DNA of 64,000 bases from Aphelocoma coerulescens (taxonomy: Eukaryota > Chordata > Aves > Passeriformes > Corvidae), in assembly GCF_041296385.1 (NCBI RefSeq), contig NW_027184085.1, positions 10,225,301-10,289,300 of the forward strand. The letters run 5' to 3'. Numbering within the stretch: the first letter of the stretch is position 1; every line of letters begins with the position of its first letter. The translations under genes were made by a program, and so were the position numbers. The notes under the pieces were generated by a model. That model was not told the origin of the DNA, searched no databases, and was given only the letters and a program-made list of their open reading frames with translations. Below are positions 24,101 through 33,600 of this stretch, piece after piece.

Positions 24101-27100
24101 TGCTTGTAGGAGGTCCACTTAGTCCACAGGTTTCCTGAGCTGCCTTCCCCAGAACAGGGGTCTGATTTGAGAGGGAGCATTAAACCTCAGGAAGATGATC
24201 TTGTCTGGGTTGCTGGAGTTGCTGGCTGCATCCCAAAGCAGGGCTGCCTGCAATGAGAAGCGTCTGGCCTCAGGGATCTGCAGCAGGAAGGTGAAGGATG
24301 AACCTGGCTCACTTCTGGCACAGTTTGATGACAGCTGGTGGTCTGGAGCTCCAGGGCTCTTCCTGGACTGGCTCCAGACTGCGCAGCTGACCTGTATCCT
24401 CATGCAGGAGCAATACAGCTTCCTTTACGAGGCGCTGCTTGAAGGCTTGCTCTGTGGCAACACCGGGGTCCCAGTGGAGAGCATCTCCACCCTTGTCCAC
24501 TCCCTTCAAGAAGATGAGACCTCAGGCCACAACAGTGTCCTAGAGAAGGAGTTCAAGGTACCACCAGGATATGGTGCACTGGGGCTGTGAGGGCTCATCT
24601 GTGATGCCAACACCATCACTGCTCCCCTCCCCAGTAGTGGGAGGGAGACAGACAATCCTTTCTCTGGGGTGGCTCAATAAGGTGAAGGCAGGACTGACAG
24701 GCAGGACTGACTTTGGTGAATCACCTCTACAGGCCCTGCAGAGCTTTTCCGAGTTGTTCCAGCTCCTGCCGTGCAGAGAAGCAGAGAAACCCAGAAACCA
24801 ACCCAAGAACCGCAAGCCAGGGATCCTGCCAGGTAACTGGCAGGGCTGGGCAGCCCCTTGCTCTAAAACCCAGTGTCTGATAGCAGCAGGGGAAAACAAT
24901 GCTTTCCTGCTGCTTCCCTCCCCGGCCCATGGCACTCACAGGTTCTGCTCGAGGTCCAGTCATTGTTTTCTGGTTAGTAGATAATAAGTACTGATTCCTT
25001 CTGAGCCTGTTGGAAGTACATGGGGTACACCTGGGATAAAGATGTCCCTGGTCTAAACTTTCCCAGGGGAGAAGCTCAGATGAGGCACATCAGGGAGCAG
25101 TGAGGAGAGTGGATCTGCTGTGCAGTGCCCATGAGGTTTTGGATATCCCACATCAGCGTGCCCTGAGCTGTTGCAGCCATGGGTGTGGTGGTGCCTGTCC
25201 ATTCAAGCCTCTCCAGCCCAAGCTGCAGGGAGCTATGTTGACCATATCTGTTGCAGGGAAAGCCCACTGCCCCTCTGTAGGGAGAGAATGACCCATTTCT
25301 TCCCTCTCTCTGCTCCTTGCCTCTGCAGCGGATTCCTGCCGGCCCATCCTGATGTCTTCGGTGAACGCAGACGGCTCGCCAGCTTACATCAACGCCGTGT
25401 TTGCCAGCGTAAGGCTCCGGCCCCCGCCAGAGTGGGAGCTGCTCAGGGCCCTCCCGCGCACCTCTGCTCAAGGCCCGGGGAGAGCATCCCAGCCAGGGCT
25501 GAGGTGCCCCAGCCCTCGGGCTCCTGCACAGTGACTGCTGGCCCTGCTGCCAGGAGATGGCCCCCGCGATCGCGATCGGCGGAGCCCTGCCCGCGCAGGC
25601 AGCGCAGCAGCCTGTGCTGGCCACAGCCTGCTGGGAGCTGAGCCCGGGTGTCATGAGCTGAGGGGACAGCGGGGCTCAAACCAGAGCTGCCCTGAGGAGG
25701 GCTGGGGTGGCATGTGTCTTCTCCATCTCCGCAGGGAGGCAGGGAGCCGTTCCTGCTGTGGGAAGGGCACTCGGGGAGTGGATCGTGGAACTCTCCCTCC
25801 ACATGCATCACGGTGTGTTTTGCAGACGTACACCGAGGAGGAGAGAATCATCATCACCCAGCTGCCTTTCCCCACCACGGTGGTGGATTTCTGGGCTCTG
25901 GTTTGGGATTACACCTGCACATCGGTGGTTGTGCTGAATGAACTGCAGGAGCTGGACAAGGTCAGCAGCCCAAACACAGCTCAGCCCTCTCCTGGTTCCC
26001 TGTGGGGCCGAGCAGTGTGATTTCTGCCTTTGACCCTGCATGGCTCTTACCATGAGAGCCCTGCTTGCACCAGGACCTACTGCAGCCTTGTGGGCCTCCA
26101 CCTGGGAGAGCCCTGAGGGCAGCCCCAGCACCACGGTGCCACAGCAGTGGGCTGTCCCCCAACCTCACTGCAAGTGAGCATCCCTCAGGTTTTGTTTACC
26201 CCTGCCCCAGTGTCCTCTCTGCTGGAGTGTTATCTTCTGGCTGCAGTTGGTGGGTTGGTGCCCAGCAAGTGTCTGGCAGAGACATGTGTACATGGCTTAT
26301 GGGCAAGGGGCTGGTGTGAGCCCACCCATGCGAGGGGCTGAGCTCTGCCCTGCGTGCAGCCTGGGGCCGTGTGTGAACATGCACCTTTCCCCCTCCCCCA
26401 GACATACGTGCAGTTCTGGCCCACCCAGGGCGAAGATGACTATGGCCGTTTCCATGTCCAGCTGATCTCAGAGGAGCCTGGGGCTGGCTTCACAACCTGG
26501 ACACTTGTCCTCAGCAACAGGCAGCAGGTGGGCTCTTTGCTCAGAGATGGCAAACTCCTTTGAGAAGAACCTTTGCAAGAGCTGGGAGGACCAGCTGTCG
26601 ACAGGCTTTAATTTGGGGTCAAAGTCACAGCTAGAGATGGCAGAGGGATCTGGTGGAGTCCTGGAAGGGCACTGGCCAGAGCAGGGTCTTTTTCCTTGGG
26701 AGAGAGGTTACTCACAAGGAAGTGAGGCTGCAGGCAGAGATACAGCTCAGAGGTATCTTTGTGTGCCTTTCCAACTAGAGGACTGCAGCTGTGGATGGAG
26801 TTTGTGCATATTGGTGGTGCATGGAAGGGGACAACTACTGCAGGCAGCTGGGCATGGGACTGGTGTCAGTCTGAGCTGCACCTGGTGCTCAGCTCTTCTC
26901 TTATGCTCTGTCCATCTGCCAGTCTCAGAGCACTCAGTGGAGGAGGGCAAAGTCTGGAGTGGCATCTCCTGTTGTGAAGCTGTTCCCTTTTTCCAGTGTG
27001 TTCCATTTTCCAGCATGGCTGAGCCAGGACTCGCATGCACTGTCCCTCCCCTTCCCTCCATGAAGCCAATAGGTCTCTGCTCTGCCCAGCCCACTGTCTT

Positions 27101-28256
27101 TCTTCCCCACTAGCCCAAGAAAGCTGCAGTGGAAATCCAGTTACACCAGCTGACAGACTGGCCCATGCAGCAGCATCTTCCCCCGCACCCTGACACCATC
27201 ATCAGCTTGCTAGGGAAGGTGGAGACACACCATCGGCAGAGCCAGGATGGACATATCCTTGTCACCTGCTGGTGAGTGATGTCTCTTGGAGGAGCAACCA
27301 TGGCACAGAGCTGAACACAGCCCAGTCTGTGTCAGTGAACTTGCTCACAGCTCCATCTTGGGTGGATGTATGGATATGGGGTCAGCTATGTTCAGGGAGG
27401 AAGGCTTCCCTGTAGAGGCTAGCTGGGTGTGGGATCTGTGGGCAAGATCATCCTGAGAGTGTGGGTGTCTAGGGGGACACCTCTGAGGCCCTGCCCTGCC
27501 ACCTGATCCCAGAGCACAGCTCTCCCCTTGCCCTCCTCCTCAGGGATGGAGCCAGCCGGAGTGGGATCTTCTGTGCTGCTAGTTTCCTGTGTGAACAGAT
27601 CCAGAGTGAGGGGATGGTGGATGTATCCCAGGCTGTGAGGATGCTGAAGAGGCGGCGGAGACAGTTCATTAAAGATGTGGTAAGTGCTGACTTCCAACCC
27701 AGAGGGATAGCAGCACCAAAACGAGCCATATCCTGGATTGCTACAGCAGCTGCCCTGCCCCTCTGTGCTCAGATCATCCTGAGGCCAGCAGGGGTGCATG
27801 AGATCTTTGAAAACCCTGTTGTCTGCTTCTGGGATGTACCCACTCACTCAGCAGCAGGTTCTGCAGAACTGAATGGGCACCAAAGCATCCTGCATGATGA
27901 GTGGCCCCTTTCTGGTCCACCTGGCTGCTCAACACTTTATGCCACGGAGGCTGTCTCTCCTCCCAAAACCAGCTGGCTCCAGTGCTGGGGTAGTCCAGCC
28001 CTCCAGCTCCTGGAGCACATGCCTGTGATTCCTCAGCAGGGGAAGGGGGACTCCAGCTGAGAGGAGGAGGGTGGACTGTACCTGTATTTGGCATGCTCAG
28101 GAAGCTGTTGGAGACCAGTGCCGACATGCCACTGCAGGTGTTGGTCCACCAGAGTCTCATGCACATCCTTTTTTTCCACAGGAACAGTATGGGCTCTGCT
28201 ATGAACTAGCCCTCAGTTACCTGAATTCCTTTGAAACCTACGGGAATTTCAAGTAG
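95..28256 (+). CDS. Gene A: CCP/FN3 receptor-type protein tyrosine phosphatase (31 exons)
   Basis: Complete spliced gene for a type I membrane protein tyrosine phosphatase of 1,467 residues. Exons: 95-197, 7642-7806, 9027-9251, 9701-9943, 10779-11015, 12274-12510, 13769-14011, 14746-15036, 15420-15517, 16823-17015, 17150-17261, 17387-17621, 17856-17895, 18433-18538, 18719-18786, 19080-19222, 19352-19439, 20031-20101, 20506-20542, 21287-21384, 21556-21672, 22786-22943, 23020-23155, 24408-24557, 24733-24832, 25329-25408, 25826-25960, 26402-26527, 27114-27271, 27544-27679, 28182-28256. All introns are GT/AG, phases match and the total is 4,404 nt. Order: signal peptide, CCP x6 (about 35-484), FN3 x2 (485-678), membrane-proximal module (679-807), TM (about 817-842), D1 (about 866-1198), D2 (about 1199-1467). 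D1 has KNRY, WPD and the HCSAGIGRTG loop (Cys about 1102, Arg about 1108), so it should be active; D2 is degenerate. The linker resembles the PTPRK/M/T/U group, but CCPs replace their MAM/Ig modules. I do not know an established symbol. Confidence 0.88.
2638..4660. repeat. Diverged direct repeat pair in intron 1 (2638-2752 and 4519-4660)
   Basis: Both copies begin 'gatgctct(c/a)agacccatgtttgtgttctcag' and end 'cttttcttagctcctctcagcaagcaca', with a variable middle; the second copy carries an extra ~25 bases. They lie about 1.9 kb apart in the same orientation. They could be an old segmental duplication or two copies of an unnamed interspersed repeat. Confidence 0.6.
4858..5060 (+). other. Unassigned open stretch, possible terminal exon
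   Basis: The sequence 'cgtctttgcag' at 4849-4859 is a fair splice acceptor. It is followed by about 66 open codons rich in Ser, Glu and Thr, ending at the TAA at 5058-5060. I recognise no family and found no partner exon. It sits inside the proposed intron 1 of gene A and may be chance. Confidence 0.2.
5500..6052 (+). mobile_element. CR1 LINE fragment
   Basis: The segment 'gggaactacaggccagtcagtctccc...aagatcatggagcag' is typical CR1 reverse-transcriptase region sequence. 'tgatccacctggacctgtgcaaggcatttgacac' follows, then a jump to the 3' end ('ggttgcccagagaagctggggatgcc ... ccattctatgcttttatg'). It is 5'-truncated, internally deleted and full of stops. Confidence 0.9.
7642..7806 (+). CDS. 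Gene A exon 2: CCP-like module 1
   Basis: A 55-codon phase 1-1 exon. The four cysteines sit in RCSAP, LSC, IQC and TCK, with a Trp before the last one, a short sushi/CCP pattern. It is nearly identical to B1 exon 46090-46272 except that six codons between Cys3 and the Trp are missing. Acceptor 'tttgcacacag', donor GTAAGC. Confidence 0.82.
8001..8761 (-). mobile_element. Inserted element with LTR-like promoter sequence (intron 2)
   Basis: The paralogous B1 intron runs straight from the sequence matching 7990-8000 to that matching 8762 onward, so about 760 bp is inserted in gene A. The pentamer CTGGA at 7996-8000 recurs at 8762-8766, as a target-site duplication would. The minus strand carries a CCAAT-like box ('gattggtgg') and, further down, 'ctataaaacccttgg', as in a retroviral LTR promoter. 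The ends are not a clean TG...CA, so the LTR boundaries and class are uncertain. Confidence 0.5.
9027..9251 (+). CDS. Gene A exon 3: CCP-like module 2
   Basis: 75 codons, phase 1-1. The cysteines are at ICQQ, VSC, IRC and LTC, with 'HWDSQLQ' after the first and 'GSW' before the last, the family's usual layout. Acceptor 'ctctatgcag', donor GTATGT. It is the most diverged of the A modules. Confidence 0.82.
9701..9943 (+). CDS. Gene A exon 4: CCP-like module 3
   Basis: 81 codons, phase 1-1. It opens with KCSKPQ and carries the family core CPEGFELSFPEVKC, then NGTGAW and LC as the last cysteine. Its start resembles the last CCP of B1 (KCRKPQ). One N-glycosylation sequon (NGT) is visible. Confidence 0.85.
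10779..11015 (+). CDS. Gene A exon 5: CCP-like module 4
   Basis: 79 codons, phase 1-1: MCQRPPWDS, LSCPEGFQPSFPEIKC, then a Trp and VEC. The protein is identical to exon 6; this is the first copy of the 1,495-bp duplicated unit. Confidence 0.87.
12274..12510 (+). CDS. Gene A exon 6: CCP-like module 5 (duplicate of module 4)
   Basis: Encodes the same 79 residues as exon 5; only two synonymous bases differ (the Cys codon of IKC and a Ser codon). Splice sites are intact. It could vary in copy number between individuals, or be an assembly artefact if the units were not resolved. Confidence 0.85.
13769..14011 (+). CDS. Gene A exon 7: CCP-like module 6 (shared with B2)
   Basis: 81 codons, phase 1-1: TCQRPLWDS, LSCPEGFQPSFTRVRC, GAW, VEC. 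It is the outermost coding exon within the inverted repeat and is the counterpart of B2 exon 34823-35065. The two differ at six bases, five of which change the amino acid. Confidence 0.87.
14746..15036 (+). CDS. Gene A exon 8: cysteine-containing FN3 module 1
   Basis: 97 codons, phase 1-1. FN3-like core: IKLNWTC near the start, and FTCSPLQPFTEYSVTISL as the typical 'L-x-P-x-T-x-Y' strand. Extra cysteines (DACQ, AVC, PPC) suggest disulphides, as in the CD45 ectodomain. Protein identical to the B2 copy, and close to the B1 exon 42381-42671. Confidence 0.85.
15420..17015 (+). CDS. Gene A exons 9-10: FN3 module 2 (two exons)
   Basis: Exon 9 (15420-15517) gives VPDKPEELRLDP...CKGEIIGYQ; exon 10 (16823-17015) continues LNITARN...GRSYAVMIRGLTAAGAG. 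The module is split by a phase-0 intron, as in many receptor phosphatase FN3 domains. The sequence is of the FN3 type seen near the membrane in the PTPRK/M/T/U group. The long GC-rich reading frames on both strands here (up to 376 codons) are shadows. Confidence 0.87.
17150..17895 (+). CDS. Gene A exons 11-13: membrane-proximal extracellular module
   Basis: Exons 17150-17261, 17387-17621 and 17856-17895 encode about 129 residues ending in EKFTCVCYSFSVG. The run YLAALLNLTAPTDFVLGDGS...GCDYTALLRLV parallels the membrane-proximal segment of PTPRK/M/T/U (their 'YYFAAELPPGNL..FTVGDN..GY' region). This is the best clue to the gene's ancestry. B2 keeps it; B1 lacks it. Confidence 0.82.
18433..18786 (+). 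CDS. Gene A exons 14-15: transmembrane helix and juxtamembrane
   Basis: Exon 14 (18433-18538) gives an uncharged helix from KPVVVAVALAVGCLALG through to VLFR, then exon 15 (18719-18786) a basic stop-transfer (RLKHNRSK) and a short Ser/Asn-rich juxtamembrane stretch. These exons lie outside the inverted repeat and are unrelated to the B1/B2 transmembrane exons. Confidence 0.87.
19080..24557 (+). CDS. Gene A exons 16-24: D1 phosphatase domain (predicted active)
   Basis: Exons 16-17 give the N-terminal helical 'wedge' (QILVEELLEALKMFKREE). The substrate loop is KNRYKSIIPYD, followed by YINASYV and FIAAQGPL. VDFWQMVW and CEQYWP come next, then LLWPDHGVP with the catalytic WPD loop, VLVHCSAGIGRTGT with the nucleophilic Cys (about 1102) and Arg (about 1108), and the Q-loop MVQTKEQY. 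All catalytic elements of a classical PTP are present, so dephosphorylation of phosphotyrosine proteins at the inner membrane face is expected. Exon boundaries follow the conserved PTP pattern, including the intron splitting the Ser codon after the catalytic Cys. Confidence 0.9.
24733..28256 (+). CDS. Gene A exons 25-31: D2 domain, degenerate phosphatase
   Basis: D2 keeps the fold markers (YINAVF, VDFWALVW, VQFWP, EQYGLCYE) but the KNRY loop reads KNRK, WPD reads WPM, and the signature is TCWDGASRSG instead of HCSxGxGRTG. The Cys and Arg remain, but without the WPD acid it is probably a pseudophosphatase, as in CD45 D2, with a regulatory or docking role. The C-terminus (YLNSFETYGNFK) recalls the PTPRA/PTPRE end. 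Stop TAG at 28254-28256. Confidence 0.88.
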
Positions 28257-29060
28257 GGGCATGACCACAGCCCATCTCTGGATGGGACTTTGATTCCCTG
28301 GACAACTCTTCATCAGTAACAGTGGAAGCAAGAGGAAACAAAAGGGATGTGCATGACCCCAAGATGCTTCACTCCCCTGAAAAACCACCCCAAGGGTCCT
28401 CCGTTCTTGGAGAGGACAGTCTGGACTGTCTTGAAATTGTGGCCAGGCTTTGAAATGGGAACCTGACCCTTTGCCCAGCACTTGTGCAGGAACTTATCTG
28501 GAATCACATCCTGAGTATGCAGAGCAGAGCAGAGGCACTGGGGCTTGACCTATCCTTCCTTGCCAAGGATGTCGAGCACAGCTGTCTCATCCAGGTTCCA
28601 TTGTCCCCTCAGGTAGCCCCAAAGAAAGTGGGGTAGCACCAACACCCACATTATGTTTGGTCAGGGAAGTATCAAACTGCTGCAAGATCTATGGTGCTGA
28701 GGAGCACAGGATATCTGTCCTACTTTGGGAGAAGCATGAAGCCCAAAGTCAACAAGAACCAACAGTGGGACAACCCATGGTTCTGCAGGGCTAAACTGGT
28801 GCTTCAAACCCCACACAACCTCTTCTGGGAGCTCCATCTTCCAGGTGCTTCTCCAAGTGCCACTGCCCTACCACCTCCAGAGAGGCTCTATCATCAGCCT
28901 GTCTGGCTGCACCATGGCAATCCCAGGTTATAGTGGCTCAACTTGAATATCCTGGATGTGCTTCAAGCAGTACTACAGAGACAGGAGACCTCAGAACCAG
29001 GAGTGACCCCATGGCTGTCTGTCCTGTGTCTTACCAATAAAGGCCATGGTGGTGGTGACC
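28257..29060 (+). other. Gene A 3' UTR and poly(A) signal
   Basis: No reading frame of interest follows the TAG. The first canonical AATAAA is at 29036-29041, followed by a GT-rich stretch ('ggtggtggtgacctctg'), the usual downstream element. B2's poly(A) signal lies on the other strand about 390 bases further on. Confidence 0.65.
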
Positions 29061-29409
29061 TCTGCTTTTCGCTTTTCTTCCAGGTTTGACCCAGCACAGG
29101 GGCCACAAAGGAGCTGAAAGCACAGAGATCCCACAGCTCTGGCCACAGCATGGGCACAGAATACACTCTTGGCCAAAATGCATGCTGAGGGACATCACCC
29201 TTGGTGGATTCCCACCACAAGTCTGCTCCGAACTCACATGAGAACTGTCCAGCTCAGCTCAGGAGGTCAGAAAGGCTGTCAGGCACCACTAGGGCAATAT
29301 GGGGTCACAGCAGCCCTGCTCGTGGCCCCCCTCAACAAGGCACAGCAAGGCGACATGACCCCACAGGGTCAATGAGGGGACCAGGCAGGAGCTGAGTGGG
29401 ACAGGCAGC

Positions 29410-30431
29410 CCCTCCAAACCATAAGCCTTTATTTGTTGTGCAGACAAAACAGGCAGAGTCACAAAGCAGTCCAGCCAGGCCTTGGCTGAATATCAGCAGA
29501 GAGGGCAGAAGGGTTGGAAACCCAGAGCACAGCAGGAGAATGCCATCAGCCTGAGCCTGTGTGGGTCTGAGATTGGGAAATCTGGCATACAAGTCCTGCT
29601 TCCAGGAAAGCAAAAATAGAAGCAAAGCTTGAAAAAAAGGACTACAGAAGGCCAAATTCAAAGGCCTTACAAAAGCAGTAAGCAAAAGCTGGGAGGTGAA
29701 GGGGCTGAGGATTGAAAATATTCAACCCTTCTTGACCTCCTGTTTTTCTCTTGCCCTGCTGAATTGGATAAATTGCGTGGGACCCCCATGCTGGTAGTCA
29801 CAGAAGAGCCAGGGGACATGGCAGCCATCAGCACTGGGCTGGGTTATCCTTCCCATTTTCTCCATTTCCTCACTGCTCTGGATGTCCCCACAGTCCTGGC
29901 TGGGGCTGAAGTGACTGATCTCCAGCCTAGCCACCTTTACCTATGGCGAAAAAGGGCACCCAGTGTCAGAGACAGGCTGGAGTCCAGGGCAGTGCCTGCC
30001 ACAGCCCAACACTTTCATCTCAGCTGTGCCCAGCCACAGGACCCCAGAGGTGCTTGTCAGTGCCGAGGCGAGAGCAGCAGCACCTCAGCCTGACCCTCCT
30101 GAGACCCGTCCCTGCAGATCCCTGGTAGGGATGACGCACACACAAGTCCCTCAAAGACCTGAGCCTTTGGGATGCTTGTCTTTGCTCGCCCCTACTCCAA
30201 GCTGGGAGCACTGCCTGGAACCAGACTCTGCTGCCATGTGGGGCTCAGTGGGCAGAGCCATCCTGACCATCCTCAGCTAAGGCAAATGGGGAGATGTGTC
30301 AGTGCAGTGTATGAGCTGCTGCTTCTGGCGCTCAGGTCCTCCTGGGAGATTGCTGCTCTCTTCCCAGCTGTCCCACAGCCCTATAGTCCCCTCCGTGATG
30401 GTTGTCTGCAGAATTGCATTTTCCTACCTTT
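29410..30431 (-). other. B2 3' UTR and tail-exon remnant
   Basis: The minus strand has AATAAA at 29433-29428, the likely poly(A) signal. At about 29935 the minus strand carries 'ag|gtaaaggtggctagg', the counterpart of B1's last coding exon start, but it meets TAG within four codons. I find no counterpart of B1's middle tail exon. The donor after B2's early stop survives, so these exons could still be spliced as untranslated sequence. Confidence 0.55.
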
Positions 30432-30659
30432 TTAGTTATCCTCCTTAGTTTTGTTGGGCAAATACTTCCTTTTCCTGGAAAGGCAAAGGGGAGTCCTGGG
30501 TAAGAGACTGGCATTGTGTATGTCCCTGCAGAACCTGTCCGATTCCTACTCACCTGGAGAGCACAAGCCACAGGATGACTGCAGCCACAAGGAGGACTGC
30601 CAAAAGCACGACCAGTCCAATCACAATCCCGTGCCACGAGCCTGCAGTCTGCTCTGCAA
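30432..30659 (-). CDS. B2 exons 9-10: transmembrane helix and truncated tail
   Basis: Exon 9 (30659-30554) gives a long aliphatic helix (GIVIGLVVLLAVLLVAAVILW), related to B1's, not A's. Exon 10 (30474-30432) gives KRKYLPNKTKEDN and TAA. Aligned with B1, the stop falls exactly on B1's Tyr codon (TAC to TAA); the splice donor beyond it (GTAGGA) is still present. Confidence 0.87.
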
Positions 30660-33600
30660 CTAACACAGAGCCAGGAGTGAGTGCCACAGCCTGGCCTCCT
30701 GCTGGCAATGGCCCCAAGAATGGCAAAGGGTATGTGCAAGTGTGTAGGCCTGTGTCCTGGCTGAGGCTTCTTCTGGGAGAGAGGATCACCCCATGTGTGG
30801 GAATCTTGCTCTGTTCCACGTGAGCCCCAGAAGCTCCTGCCCTGTGCCAGCTCCTTTCCAGGGAAGCTGCCAGGCTGGCAAAAGGGAAGATGCAGGAGAG
30901 AGGCTTGGGCACCATCAGCAAGGAGACACTTACCAACAGAGAAGCTGTAGCAGACACAGGTGAACTTCTCTGCCTGTTGGAGGAGACAGGAGGGAGAGCT
31001 CAGCCCACTCGTGCAGCACTAGCCTACCTGGCAGCACAGGTCCCCACCCAGGGCCACCGAGTGACCCGGCTGTGGCCCAGGAGCCCAAGGACACCATCCT
31101 GCCCAGGCATGGGAGAGGAGTGTGCCCTCACAGGCAGCCCAGAGCCAGCGAGGGGCCCAGCCCCGGCCGGCAGCATCCCCAGGGAGCAGGAGCCCCGCGA
31201 TGGGTACCTGCGGCGAGAGGCGGACGAGGCGCAGGAGGGCCGTGTAGTCGCAGCCCGGGCGGAGGGCAGCGTTGTGGTGGCCCTGCCCGCGGCTGCCGTC
31301 GCCCAGCACGAAGTCCGTGGGGGCGGTGAGGTTGAGAAGAGCGGCCAGGTAGACGCTGCCATTGAAGAGCTGTGGCTGCCCCGCGCAGATGCTCTCCATC
31401 ACCGAGCCGTCGTGCGTCGTGGCCACGATCAGCTGGTGCTCCCTGCAGGGCCCAAAGTCGGTGGGACGTGGGGGACAGCGGGGACAGTGGGAAGGAGGCG
31501 TCTGCAGGCCAGCGCTGGCGTGGCGAGAGCCATCCCGGGGCTGCAGAGCTGCGGGGGCTGCGCTCACCTGGCTGCCTCGGAGGGACGGGCGATGGGGCGC
31601 AGGGGGAGCACGGCCGTCCCTTGGGATGGGGCGATGTCGCGGACGCTGCGGCAGCCGATGCCCTGGGGGTGCGGGGTGTCTGGAGGGGAACAGCCGCGGA
31701 ATGAGCGCGGGCAGGGCTGTGCGAGGAGCAGGGGCAGCCTCGGGCAACGCAGCTCTGCCGAGCGCGGCTCCTCCGTGCCCGGGCTCCTGGGACAGCGACA
31801 CAGCAAAGCTTACCCGAGCTGCCGGTGTGAAACTCCCTCGTCAGCGCAGCCCCGGCTCCAGCAGCCGTCAGCCCCCGGATCATCACCGCGTAGCTGCGGC
31901 CAGGGCTGTGCTCCGGCAGCCGGTGCTCGGTGACGGAGCCATTGAGCCGCAGCCGCTCCATCTCCAGCACGCCGCTGTCCCCGGCGTTCCTGGCCGTGAT
32001 GTTCAGCTGCGGGCAGGAGACACAGCTGGAATGCAGCAGCTCCCACCTGCCCGCTGGGAAGCTGCCTGCAGCTGGCAACGGCCCTGCCAGCCTGCCCTTC
32101 CCTGTGCCTGGCCCGGTGGGGAAGGCTCCGGAGAGGAACGGGCAGGAGCCTCAGCCCCATGCGGGGACCTCAGAGCAGAGAAGAGGAGAGGAGGAATTTG
32201 GAGCCAACACTCGGGATGTGCGAGCAGCAGCCTCTGTGAGCACAGGGCTGAGCCCCTGTGAAGGGAAGAGGGATGCTGTTCGTTTGAAGGGCTGTAGATA
32301 CATGTACTGAGCCCGAGGAAAGGTCATCCTAGATGCATTGCAACACGAGAGGCACTGTGGTGACATCCTCCACAAGAGGAATCTGAGCTTCTCTTTTCCC
32401 TTGTGTAAGGTTGGACTCTGAAGGCTTTCTCTAAGAGAAAAGGAGAAGCACTAAAGTTTCCATAAGTAATACATATGAAGGATCCCCATTTGCCCATGCA
32501 TCATCTGAATACGTCATGAGATCCCTGGCCATTCTCACTTGATGCCTTTACAGAAATATGTTCTGGGCTTATGCAAAAGAGAAGACAACTGAAAGTGGAC
32601 AGAAAGATTGGTGTCTGGGAGCAGGTGAGCTGAACAGGCTCACAAAGTGTTGTCAAGAGCTTGTCTGGCAGTTTCTACAGGAAAGAGCTAAGAAAGAGCA
32701 TGCAACATCCCTGTCACACCGTGGAGACCTCTGTCCTCTGTCAGAGAGGGCCTAGAGCACTCTGAGGACTATCTCACCAGCACACACATCCTTTCCACTG
32801 CTAGAGAGCAGAGCTGTGCTGTGCTGTGGAACATGCCCCAAATCCAGAGACAGAGGAGATGCTTCTAGCCATGCATTGAGGAAAAGTCCACAGAATAGTG
32901 CAGCTCTCTGGAGGAGAGACTTTCAAGAGGGACTTTCAGAGAATTACTCAAACCACAGGCTTTTCTGTGGCAGGAACCAGAAACAAGTATGCAAGAGACA
33001 CAGGAAACCCAGGGATGCCACCCCAGAAGACACATCACCATGTCTTGCAGACCAATCTTCAGATGTTTGCCAAGCCCAAAGCAGAGCAGAAACAGGGATT
33101 AAGCCTAGAGGACCTGAAGAACTCACCACCTCTCTGGGCATCTCCACAGCATGACACATGTCAAGAATGAAATAGAAAATGTTTGTGCTCATCAAAGCCA
33201 GATATTCACAGGCTGGGAACTGTGGCTCATCCCAGCCGTCCCTTTCCCACACTTCCCAGTCTGCCTGCACACAGCTCCAGGCCCGGAGCTGAAGGTTTGC
33301 CCTGGTCCCTTGGTACCTGGTATCCGATGATCTCCCCTTTGCAGGAGGGCAGCGCCTTCCACGTGAGAGAGCCCCTGTCGGGATCCAGCCGCAGCTCCTC
33401 TGGTTTGTCCGGCACTGGAAGCACAGACAGTGGGGTCACACACAGGGCCATGAGCAGGAGCTGAGGCCAGAGGAGGGTGCAGGCAGCTCCTGGCCATGGG
33501 ACAGGCTGCAAAGGGACTCCCAAGAAGGGTTTGTTCCCTGCAAAGGCTGCACGTGCTGCAGCAGGGGGAAGCACAACAGTGGGGTGTGGCGTGGGACAAT

